Assembly (NCBI RefSeq): GCF_044454545.1
Contig: NZ_JBITDV010000005.1
Span: 1-64,000 of the forward strand
From: Cryptosporangium sp044454545
Lineage (GTDB): Bacteria > Actinomycetota > Actinomycetes > Mycobacteriales > Cryptosporangiaceae
Direction: 5' to 3'
Length of the DNA stretch: 64,000 nt
Part shown: positions 54,882 through 62,812 of the stretch, piece after piece
How positions within the stretch are numbered: position 1 is the first letter of the stretch
Layout of the letters: each line of letters begins with the position of its first letter
Notes under the pieces: generated by a model
Seen by the model: only the letters and a program-made list of their open reading frames with translations
Told to the model about the DNA's origin: nothing
The model's database searches: none
Made by a program: the position numbers and the translations under genes

Positions 54882-55541
54882 TCAGGCCCGTCCGAGCGTG
54901 AGTTTTCCGAAGCCGCCGACCGACAGGTCGTAACGGTCCGCCGCACCCTCCCAGCCGGCCGGCGTCCAGACGCGACCGGCCGGAACGCCGGTGGTCTCCA
55001 CCCCGTCGACGGTGACCGTCCCACCGCCGCTGCGGCAGGTCAGCCGGGTGGGGACGCTCGGCGGCAGATAGATCGTCGCGGTGCCGACGCCGGAGAGCGC
55101 AGCCGTGGACTCACCGGTCGGCGACGGCAACCAGACGTCGGCCCGCGAGATTCCGGCCGGCACGTCCAGGCTCACCACTCGCGCACCGCGCAGATCGGCG
55201 GTGATCCCCGACGCACCGCCGGAAAACGTCAACGACCAGCGCACCCGGTTGCTGAGCGTCAGTTCGAACTCGGTGCCGGTCGCCGCCAGCGTGACGTCGT
55301 CGCCGATCACGGTCGTGGACGGCGACCCGTCGCCGCGCCGGACGGCGGCGCGCAGGAGTTCGTCGCCGGTGTCCGCCACCTTCACCCGCACCTGCTCGGC
55401 GGACAGTCTCACCTCGAGCGACGCCGCGCTCCGGCCGTTGAGCGGCACCGACACCGACTGCAGGTGCCGGAACGAGCCGTCCGCGGGAGCGCAGGCGGCG
55501 AGTAACAAGACCAGCAGCCCGAGCGCGAGCCTCCTCCACAT
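54882..55541 (-). CDS. Lipoprotein with beta-rich (DUF4097-like) domain
   Basis: About 219 aa from ATG 55541 (ATG 55562 is an alternative). A short lipoprotein signal ends in the lipobox LLAAC, so the mature protein is anchored outside the membrane at Cys. The rest is beta-strand-rich with repeated short segments (VSLDVPAGISRADVWLPSP, TATIYLPPSVPTRLTCRSGG), resembling adhesin-like DUF4097 beta-solenoids. Function unknown. Confidence 0.8.
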   Translation of the reverse strand: MWRRLALGLLVLLLAACAPADGSFRHLQSVSVPLNGRSAASLEVRLSAEQVRVKVADTGDELLRAAVRRGDGSPSTTVIGDDVTLAATGTEFELTLSNRVRWSLTFSGGASGITADLRGARVVSLDVPAGISRADVWLPSPTGESTAALSGVGTATIYLPPSVPTRLTCRSGGGTVTVDGVETTGVPAGRVWTPAGWEGAADRYDLSVGGFGKLTLGRA

Positions 55542-55571
55542 GCTGCCGAGCATGCCCGTCAACTGACGTGC

Positions 55572-56759
55572 TTACTCGCGTTCGCCGACTTGCTCGGGTT
55601 CCTCCAGCCATGCCAGGACTGCGTCGGTGTGCTCACCCAGCATCGGCGGCGGGGTATGGATCGGCCGACCGCCCGCGAACGCGTTCGCGTCGAACCGCAG
55701 CGGCGGGCCGGGCAGTGTGATCGAGCCGAGCACCGAGTGGTCGACGTCCACCAGCAGGCCCTGCGACCGGGTCTGGTCCCACTCGTAGACGCGGTCGAGC
55801 GTCCGGACCTCGCCGGCCGGGATGCCGATCTCGGCGAGCTCGGGCAGCAGGTCGGCCAGGGAATAGGCCGCAAAGACCTGGTTCACCGCGGAGATGACTT
55901 CGTCGCGCTGCCGCACCCGATCCGGGTTCGAGCCGAACTCCGGCCGGTCCAGCGACGGGAACGCCGCGATGAACCGCCGCCAGAGCGCCTCGCTCCCGAC
56001 CGAGATCTGCAGCGTCCCGTCGGCGCAGTGGAACAGCCCGTACGGCGCGATCGACGGGTGGTGGTTCCCCGACGCGGTCGGCACCTCCCCCGCGACCGTG
56101 TAGCGGGTGCCCTGGAACGCGTGCACACCGACGATCGCCGCCAGCAGGCTCGTGCGCACGACCCGGCCGCGTCCGGTCTCGTTGCGCTCGTGCAACGCCG
56201 CCACGACGCCGTACGCGCCGTACATCCCGGCCAGCAGGTCTCCGATCGGGACCCCGACCCGCGTCGGTTCCTCGGCGTTCGGGCCGGTCAACGACATCAA
56301 GCCGGCCTCGCCCTGGGCGATCTGGTCGTATCCGGCCCGGCCGCCCTCGGGCCCGTCGTGCCCGAACCCGGTGATGCTGAGCACGACCAGCCGCGGGTTC
56401 AGCTGGTGCAGCCGGTCCACGTCGAAGCCGAGCCGGTCGAGCACGCCCGGGCGGAAATTCTCGACCAGCACGTCGGCCCGCTCGACCAGCCGCGTCAGGA
56501 CGTCTTTCCCGGACGGCGACTTCAGGTCGAGCGTCACCGATTCCTTGTTGCGGTTGCACGACAGGAAGTACGTCGACACCGAGTCGTCCGGCCCGACGAA
56601 CGGCGGTCCCCACGACCGGGTGTCGTCCCCGCCGTCCGGATTCTCGATCTTGATCACGCGCGCGCCGAGGTCGCCGAGCATCATCGCCGCGTGCGGCCCG
56701 GCCAACGCCCGGGACAGGTCTACTACCAGCACGCCGTCCAGCGGCCCGTTCGCTCCCAT
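55572..56759 (-). CDS. CoA-transferase family III (CaiB/BaiF) protein
   Basis: A 395-aa protein. VVDLSRALAGPHAAMMLGDL, GARVIKIENPDGGDDTR, YFLSCNRNKESVTLDLKS, ADVLVENFRPGVLDRLG and the catalytic Asp in GYDQIAQGEAGLM mark the formyl-CoA transferase type. It moves CoA between carboxylic acids; the substrate is not evident. It follows the siderophore N-hydroxylase gene by 51 bp in the same direction and may belong to that transcript, although a role in siderophore synthesis is not established. Confidence 0.92.
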   Translation of the reverse strand: MGANGPLDGVLVVDLSRALAGPHAAMMLGDLGARVIKIENPDGGDDTRSWGPPFVGPDDSVSTYFLSCNRNKESVTLDLKSPSGKDVLTRLVERADVLVENFRPGVLDRLGFDVDRLHQLNPRLVVLSITGFGHDGPEGGRAGYDQIAQGEAGLMSLTGPNAEEPTRVGVPIGDLLAGMYGAYGVVAALHERNETGRGRVVRTSLLAAIVGVHAFQGTRYTVAGEVPTASGNHHPSIAPYGLFHCADGTLQISVGSEALWRRFIAAFPSLDRPEFGSNPDRVRQRDEVISAVNQVFAAYSLADLLPELAEIGIPAGEVRTLDRVYEWDQTRSQGLLVDVDHSVLGSITLPGPPLRFDANAFAGGRPIHTPPPMLGEHTDAVLAWLEEPEQVGERE

Positions 56760-56810
56760 CGGGCCAGGCTATGCGCGGCCGGACCCGCCGAGAACGGCGA
56801 TCCCAGCCAA

Positions 56811-58106
56811 CTACCGGACGCCGAACGTGGTGAACGCTGCCCGCGACGGCAGCCGGTAGGCCTCCCGCCCGATCACGGCGTTCAGGATCGTCGCCGCCCG
56901 GTGGGCGCCGAGACCGAGGTCGGGCGTCCCGACGCCGTGCGTGTGCAGCTCCGCGTTCTGGACGTAGAGCCCGCCGGTGACCGCTGCCGCCAGTTGCACC
57001 CGGTAGTCGCCGTCGATCCGGAACCGCCCGGCGTCGTCCCGGTTGATCGCGGGCTCCAGCGGCGCCAGGCAGAGCGGCGGCCGGGCCGCGTACCCGGTCG
57101 CGGCCACGACCCGATCGGTCCGGATCGTCACCGTGCGCTCCTGCAGCAGCTCCCGGCACTCCAGCGTGATGCCGTCCGGCCCGCGCGACGCCCCGACCAC
57201 CTCGACGTTCGGCGACATCGTCAGCGGCACGGTCCCGCCGGCCACCGTGCGGTCGTAGAGCTCGGTGTGGATCGCGTCGATCGTGCCGGCGTCGATCGCC
57301 TTGTAGAGCTGCCACTGCTCCGGCACCAGCGTGTCGCGGACCCGCTCGGGCAGCGACCGGAAGTACCGCGTGTAGTCCGGCGTGAAGTGCTCCAGACCGA
57401 GCTTGGAGTACTCCATCGGCGCGAACGCCGGGGCCTTGGTCAGCCATCGCAGCCGCTGCCCGGTGCCGGCCCGCGTCCGCAGGAGGTCGAGCAGCACCTC
57501 CGCGCCCGACTGACCGGACCCGAGGATCGTGACGTCCTGCGCTGCGCGCAGCGACTCCTGGCGGTCGAGGAACTCCGCCGAATGGAACACCTCTTTCCCG
57601 AGCAGCGGACGCAGTGCCGCGGGCACCACCGGCTCGGTACCGACGCCGAGCACCGCGTTGCGCGCCCGGACGGTCGTCGTCCGCGCCGTGTGCACCTCGT
57701 AGACCTCGGCGACGAACAACTGGGCTTCGGCGTCCCAGGTGACGGAGTCGACCTGACGGCCGAACCGGCAGGACGGCAGCGACTCCGACACCCAGCGGCA
57801 GTAGTCGTCGTACTCGGCCCGCGGCACGTGGAAGCGCTCGGCGAAGTAGAACGGGAACAGCCGGTCCCGCTCCTGCAGGTACGACAGGAACGACCAGCGG
57901 CTGCGCGGATCGATCAGCGTGACCAGATCGGCGAGGAACGGCACCTGCAGCGTCGCGCCCGGGATCATCATCCCGGGGTGCCAGGAGAAGCCCGGCCGCC
58001 CGTCGAAGAACACCGCGTTCACGTCCGGAAGCGGCTCGGCCAGCGCGGCCAGCGAAAGGTTGAACGGCCCGATCCCGATGCCCAACACGTCATACGGCTC
58101 GGTCAC
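56811..58106 (-). CDS. Lysine/ornithine/diamine N-hydroxylase (siderophore)
   Basis: A 431-aa protein from GTG 58106, overlapping the previous stop (GTGA). FAD site DVLGIGIGPFNLSLAAL, the LQVPFLADLVTLIDPRS segment, NADPH site TILGSGQSGAEVLLDLL and ATGYAARPP near the C-terminus are typical of the IucD/SidA/DesB family. It would N-hydroxylate the product of the adjacent decarboxylase (for example cadaverine) on the way to a hydroxamate. It is the last biosynthetic gene of the siderophore operon in the window. Confidence 0.94.
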   Translation of the reverse strand: MTEPYDVLGIGIGPFNLSLAALAEPLPDVNAVFFDGRPGFSWHPGMMIPGATLQVPFLADLVTLIDPRSRWSFLSYLQERDRLFPFYFAERFHVPRAEYDDYCRWVSESLPSCRFGRQVDSVTWDAEAQLFVAEVYEVHTARTTTVRARNAVLGVGTEPVVPAALRPLLGKEVFHSAEFLDRQESLRAAQDVTILGSGQSGAEVLLDLLRTRAGTGQRLRWLTKAPAFAPMEYSKLGLEHFTPDYTRYFRSLPERVRDTLVPEQWQLYKAIDAGTIDAIHTELYDRTVAGGTVPLTMSPNVEVVGASRGPDGITLECRELLQERTVTIRTDRVVAATGYAARPPLCLAPLEPAINRDDAGRFRIDGDYRVQLAAAVTGGLYVQNAELHTHGVGTPDLGLGAHRAATILNAVIGREAYRLPSRAAFTTFGVR

Positions 58107-59866
58107 CTGTGTACCTCCCAGAGCGGATTGGGGATCCGGACATACACCGACTGGGTCTCCACCGGCCCGACCAGCTCGTCCAGCCCGGCGACCCGGGTGA
58201 GCAGGTTCGCCTTGCACGGGAGCTCCGGGGCGTCCAGCAGGGTGTTGACGAAGCCGTAGCGGTGCGATTCGAGCGCGGCCACCGCGGCGCGCAGCAGCAC
58301 GGTTTCGGCCGCGAGCCCGGCCGACCCGACCGCACCGATCAGGCCGAGCAGGTTGTTCACGCCGACGTAGTAGGTCACCCGCTCGCTGATGACGTCGTCG
58401 GGGTTCGTCGCGTCGCTGTCGACGCCGAGGCCGGGCAAAAGCGCGCGCAGCGTCCCGGCGCGGCTGGGCGAGAGGTAGTAGCCCTGGTTGTCTCGGTACC
58501 AGCCGCCGACCGGCCAACCGGACCCGTCGAGCGTCACCAGGGTGTTCTGCTGGTGCGCCTCCAGACCCAGCCCGTGCACGCCGTGCAGCCAGGCCACCGG
58601 TGCGATCACCTCGTCCACGTACCGGCGGATCCATTCCACCGCGACCGCGGCGGCCGGGCGTCCGGTCGCGGCGGCCAGGCCCTCGATCAGCAGCGCCAGC
58701 GCCGAGCGGGGATCCCGCAGGTCGGGCCGCTCCGCGACCAGCCCGGCCATGCACGCCACCCGGGCGTCCGGGCCGAACGGGTTGTCCCGCAGGCTCACCG
58801 CGAGCGCGACCTGCCCGGACGGGTCCTCGGTCGGTAGCGGCACCGCCACCCAGGCCGGGTCCCCGAGGATCCGGAACCGCGGGTGCGCGTCCGCCAGCAT
58901 CCGGCCGAGACCGGCCTCCACCAGGCGATACGCCTCCGCCCCGCGGATCAGTTCCGGTATCAGGTGTTCCCGCCGCGAGTTCGTGATCCGGACGCCGAGC
59001 GAGAGCTTGAGCATCAGCGGAGCGTCCGCACGGTAGACCGTCCGTACCGACGACGTGGACGACCAGGCCTGGCCGCACGGGCCGAGGTCGTAGAGGCGTC
59101 CGTCGCCGATCAGGTCCTGGACGTCGGCGCGGGCCAGCAGTGAGCGGGCCTGGCGGAAATGGGCCGGGACCAGCACGGTGCCGGCCGGTCGGTGCAGGCT
59201 CGGCGGCGCGAGCGTGGCCACCAGGTCCAGCGCCGACGTCCCGGTCGCGGAGCCGTGCCGGACCATCGTCCGATCCACCGCGAACCAGTGCAGTGGGGCG
59301 GCGCCGCGGAGCTCCGGTGCGGCGCCGAGTTCGTCCACGTCGGACAGGCCGGGCCGGCTCTTCGGAGTGGGGTGCAGCGGGTGGCCGGACACCAGCGCCT
59401 GCTCGGCCGCGAGGAACGGCGACGCCGGGTCGCCGTTCGGGGTGGCGGCCCGGGCCCGGACGTAACGGTCGAGGCGGCGGGTCGAATCGATGACCTGCTC
59501 GACGAGGTCGCTCGGCGAGCCGTGCGAGCCGGCCTCCGTGGCCAGCAGCGCCGCGAGCACGGTCGCGTCCACATTGGTGCCGGACGGGAAGCGGGCCGGT
59601 CCGAAGCGGTGCCAGCCGGTCGCCGACCGGTACCGCACCCCGGCCGCGACCGTGACGCCGGTGGCGTGCAGCGCGATCTCGAGCGTGTCACCGGCGTGTG
59701 CGACCGGGACCCGGGCCTCGCGGGTCCAGCAGCGCAGCAGAGCCTGGACGGCGAGCGCGTTGGCGACGCCGTCGGTGGTGGTGGCGCCGGCTCTGGGGGT
59801 GAGGGAGGGACGGCTCTGGTCGGGGACGTTCCCGAGTAGCCGGTTGAGAATGTCGGGTTCGGTCAT
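58103..59866 (-). CDS. IucA/IucC-family NIS siderophore synthetase (second copy)
   Basis: A 587-aa protein from ATG 59866, overlapping both neighbours by 4 nt. Motifs of NRPS-independent siderophore synthetases: GHPLHPTPKSRPGLSD, APLMLKLSLGVRITNSRREH, HGLGLEAHQQNTLVTL and WYRDNQGYYL. These enzymes activate a carboxylate by adenylation and condense it with a hydroxylated amine or alcohol. It shares little sequence with the other synthetase at the window edge, so the two probably act at different steps. Confidence 0.95.
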   Translation of the reverse strand: MTEPDILNRLLGNVPDQSRPSLTPRAGATTTDGVANALAVQALLRCWTREARVPVAHAGDTLEIALHATGVTVAAGVRYRSATGWHRFGPARFPSGTNVDATVLAALLATEAGSHGSPSDLVEQVIDSTRRLDRYVRARAATPNGDPASPFLAAEQALVSGHPLHPTPKSRPGLSDVDELGAAPELRGAAPLHWFAVDRTMVRHGSATGTSALDLVATLAPPSLHRPAGTVLVPAHFRQARSLLARADVQDLIGDGRLYDLGPCGQAWSSTSSVRTVYRADAPLMLKLSLGVRITNSRREHLIPELIRGAEAYRLVEAGLGRMLADAHPRFRILGDPAWVAVPLPTEDPSGQVALAVSLRDNPFGPDARVACMAGLVAERPDLRDPRSALALLIEGLAAATGRPAAAVAVEWIRRYVDEVIAPVAWLHGVHGLGLEAHQQNTLVTLDGSGWPVGGWYRDNQGYYLSPSRAGTLRALLPGLGVDSDATNPDDVISERVTYYVGVNNLLGLIGAVGSAGLAAETVLLRAAVAALESHRYGFVNTLLDAPELPCKANLLTRVAGLDELVGPVETQSVYVRIPNPLWEVHR

Positions 59867-61551
59867 CGCACCGCCTTCAGTTCCGCTGCTCCGGCGGCCA
59901 CTACCGCTTCGAGCAGCCCGTCGACGTCGGCCGCCGTGGCGTCCGGGTTGAGGAGCGTGAGCTTGAGCCAGACCTGCCCGTCGATCTCGGTGCGGCCGAT
60001 CACCGCTCGGCCGGACGTGAGCAGCGCCCGCCGGAGGCGGGCATTGACGTCGCCCGGGTCTCGGCCGGTGCCGGCCTCTGGGGTGCCTACCTCCCGGTGA
60101 GCCGCATCCGTCCGGCCCGCGGGGCGTCCGTTGGATGCGCCGCGGAGGGCGGCGGGGTCTCGGTAGCGGAAGACGACGGTGGTGAGGGTGGGTGGCTGGT
60201 AGAGCTCCAGCTCGGGACGGGCCTCGACCGACGTGGCGGCGTGGCGGGCCAGGTCGGCGCAGCGGTCGACCAGCGCACCCAGGCCGGTGCGGCCCAGGGC
60301 CCGGAGGGTGACCGCGATCTTGAGGGCGTCGGGCCGGCGGGTGGTGCGCAGCGAGCGGCCGAGCAGGCTCGTGTAGCCGGCTTCCTCGTCGTCGGCGGGG
60401 TTGAGGTACTCGGCCCGGCGGGCCAGCGCGGCGAGGTTGGTGGCCGCACGGGTCAGGAAGATGCCTGCCGCTACCGGCTGCCAGCCGAGTTTGTGCAGGT
60501 CGAGGCCGATGGAGTCGGCGCGGTGGAGTCCGTCCAACAGCGGGGCCAGGCGCTGCGAGAACAGCGCGCCACCGCCGTAGGCGGCATCGACGTGGAGCCA
60601 GGTCCGGTGTCTGCGGGCGACCTCGGCGATGGCCGGGAGCGGGTCGATCGCACCGAGGTCGGTGGTTCCCGCGGTGGCGACGATCGCGATCGGGGTCTCG
60701 CCGTTGGCCTTCGCGGTCTCCAGCGCCTCGTCCAGGGCGGCCGGGTCCAGGCGGTGGTCCCGGCCGGTCCGGACCGGGACGACCGCGTCCTCGCCGAAGC
60801 CGAGCAGGCCGGCGGCGCGGTGGACGGAGAAGTGCGTGACGGCGGAGCCGAAGATCCGGTAGGTGCCCGCGGGAAGCCCGGTGCGGACGACGCCGGGGAT
60901 CGCCGTCTCGCGGGCGAGCAGGAGCCCGAGCAGGTTCGACTCGGAGCCGCCGGTCGTGACGACGCCGCTCGCGGTCGCCGGGTCGTATCCGGCCAGGTCG
61001 GCGAGCTCGGCGATGACCGCGGGCTCCAGCGTCGTGCCGATCGGGGCCTGGTCCCAGGAGTCCAGCGACGGATTCAGGGCCGAGGCCGCCACGTCCGCCG
61101 CTACCGCCACCGCCAGCGGAGGCGTGTGCAGGTGGGCCGCGCACCGGGGGTCGGCCGGGTCGACCGACCCGGCCGCGAACAGGCGGACCAGCTCCGACAA
61201 CGCGTCGGCCGCGTCGCCGCGCGCGGATCGGCGGGACGTGGCCGGGCCGGCGGCCGCGGAGGGCGACGTGTCCCCGTCGAAGAGCGCGTGCCGCCAAGCG
61301 GCGTCCAGCGCGACCGGCGCGCCCGCCGGAGCGGGGCCGCCACGATCGGCCGCGCCCACGGCCAGCGCGCCCAGCACCACCTGCAGCAGCTCGCCGAGCG
61401 CGTCGAGGTCGCGACCGGCGAGCGCGGCCGGGTGCGCCCGGATCACCGCCGGGTGGTCGAGCGCTCCCACCGTCGTGTCCGCGGCCCCGCTCGGCGTCAC
61501 CGTGGCACCCGGCGTGGCGGCAGGGCCGGGGTCAGAGGCGTTCGAAGGCAC
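59863..61551 (-). CDS. PLP-dependent decarboxylase (DesA/DDC-like, lysine or ornithine)
   Basis: A 562-aa protein from GTG 61551. Group II decarboxylase motifs: HLHTPPLAVAVAADVAASA, GVVTTGGSESNLLGLLLAR, WLHVDAAYGGGALFS and the PLP lysine in IGLDLHKLGWQP. It would make a diamine, for example cadaverine from lysine, as in desferrioxamine synthesis. The N-terminal about 90 aa and a segment near 480 are Ala/Gly/Pro-rich. It overlaps the glutamine-synthetase-like gene by 20 nt and the synthetase gene by 4 nt. Confidence 0.93.
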   Translation of the reverse strand: MPSNASDPGPAATPGATVTPSGAADTTVGALDHPAVIRAHPAALAGRDLDALGELLQVVLGALAVGAADRGGPAPAGAPVALDAAWRHALFDGDTSPSAAAGPATSRRSARGDAADALSELVRLFAAGSVDPADPRCAAHLHTPPLAVAVAADVAASALNPSLDSWDQAPIGTTLEPAVIAELADLAGYDPATASGVVTTGGSESNLLGLLLARETAIPGVVRTGLPAGTYRIFGSAVTHFSVHRAAGLLGFGEDAVVPVRTGRDHRLDPAALDEALETAKANGETPIAIVATAGTTDLGAIDPLPAIAEVARRHRTWLHVDAAYGGGALFSQRLAPLLDGLHRADSIGLDLHKLGWQPVAAGIFLTRAATNLAALARRAEYLNPADDEEAGYTSLLGRSLRTTRRPDALKIAVTLRALGRTGLGALVDRCADLARHAATSVEARPELELYQPPTLTTVVFRYRDPAALRGASNGRPAGRTDAAHREVGTPEAGTGRDPGDVNARLRRALLTSGRAVIGRTEIDGQVWLKLTLLNPDATAADVDGLLEAVVAAGAAELKAVR

Positions 61552-62812
61552 GTTGGCGCTCCCAGTCGGTTACCACGGCGGCGAAGGCGGACTGTTCGGC
61601 GTCGGCGGCGGCCGCGAGGTGGTCGACGACCTCGTCGCCGAAGGCCTTCCGCGCCACCGCGCTGTCGCGCCAGAGCCGGGCCGCCGACTCCAGCGTCCGC
61701 GGCAGCGGCTCACCCGATCCGCCCGGCGGCGGCAACGGCAACTTCCGCTCGACACCGTCGAGCCCGGCTGCGACGATGCCCGCCACCACCAAATACGGGT
61801 TGGCGTCCCCACCGGCGATCCGGTGCTCGAACCGCAGTGACGGTCCGGCGCCGACGACCCGCAGCGCCCTCGTCCGGTCGTCGTAACCCCATGCCGCCGA
61901 CGTCGGTGCGAACGCGTCCGGCGCGAGCCGTTTGTACGCGTTGATCGTCGGGGCGCACAACAGCGTGAACTCCGGCGCGCTCGCCAGCACCCCGGCCAGG
62001 AAGTGCTCCCCGAATTCGCCCAGCTGATCGGCGTCCCCCAGAGCAGGCTGATCGGAGGAGTCCCGGAGGGACAGGTGGACGTGGCAGGAGTTCCCCTCGC
62101 CGGTGTCGTATTTGGGCATGAACGTGATCGCCCGGCCCGCGGCCTCGGCGATCTGCTTCGCACCGGTCTTGTAGAAGACGTGGCCGTCGCAGGCGGCGAG
62201 CGCGTCGGCGTACCGGAACACGATCTCGTACTGCCCGGGGTGCACCTCGCCGCGCGCGGACTCGACCCGCAGGCCGGCGTCGGTCATCCCGCGCAGCAGA
62301 CGTCCCACGAGGTCGTCGAGCTCGCCGAGACCGGTCAGCGCGTAGTCCGAGTTGTGGCGCGACGCCGGGCGCAGCCCGCCGTACCCGGCGGTGAACGCTT
62401 CGCGGTAGGACTCCGAGAACACCAGGAACTCGAGTTCGGTGCCGACCAGCGCGGTCAGGCCCAGGGACGCGAGTTGATCGAGCTGCGAGCGCAGGATCTG
62501 CCGTGGCGCCACCGGCAGGTGAGCACCGGCCCGGTCGACGGCGTCCGCCAGCACCAGCACCGTCCGGTCCCGCCACGGCAGCGGCCGTACGGTGGCCGGA
62601 TCGGGCCGCAGCACGACGTCCCCGTACGAACCGGCGTACGAAGCGAACGCCCGCATGTCGACGTCGGCCGACAACAGGTAGTCGCACCCGCCGTAGCCGG
62701 CCGCGGCCACCTCGGCGCGGAAGAAGTCCCCGGCCAGCCGGGTACCGACCAGCCGCCCGTACAGGTCGGGCATCGCGAGCACCACCTCAGCCGCGTCGGC
62801 CAGCCCGCTCAC
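61532..62812 (-). CDS. Glutamine synthetase-like enzyme (GlnA type, gamma-glutamyl ligase) inside the siderophore operon
   Basis: A 426-aa protein from GTG 62812, overlapping the previous stop (GTGA). Catalytic-domain motifs: GTELEFLVFSESYREAF, EVHPGQYEIVF, FMPKYDTGEGNSCHVHLSL, INAYKRLAPDAFAP and RFEHRIAGGDANPYLVVA. It matches the gamma-glutamylpolyamine/ethanolamine-type branch rather than housekeeping GlnA. Within a siderophore operon it could attach glutamate to the diamine or use another amine; alternatively it detoxifies excess cadaverine. Confidence 0.9.
   Translation of the reverse strand: MSGLADAAEVVLAMPDLYGRLVGTRLAGDFFRAEVAAAGYGGCDYLLSADVDMRAFASYAGSYGDVVLRPDPATVRPLPWRDRTVLVLADAVDRAGAHLPVAPRQILRSQLDQLASLGLTALVGTELEFLVFSESYREAFTAGYGGLRPASRHNSDYALTGLGELDDLVGRLLRGMTDAGLRVESARGEVHPGQYEIVFRYADALAACDGHVFYKTGAKQIAEAAGRAITFMPKYDTGEGNSCHVHLSLRDSSDQPALGDADQLGEFGEHFLAGVLASAPEFTLLCAPTINAYKRLAPDAFAPTSAAWGYDDRTRALRVVGAGPSLRFEHRIAGGDANPYLVVAGIVAAGLDGVERKLPLPPPGGSGEPLPRTLESAARLWRDSAVARKAFGDEVVDHLAAAADAEQSAFAAVVTDWERQRAFERL

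Noticed and set aside
55590..58259. 889-codon plus-strand open frame across the CoA-transferase and N-hydroxylase genes
   Set aside because: Arg/Pro/Gly/His-rich translation without domains, fully opposite two well-recognised genes.
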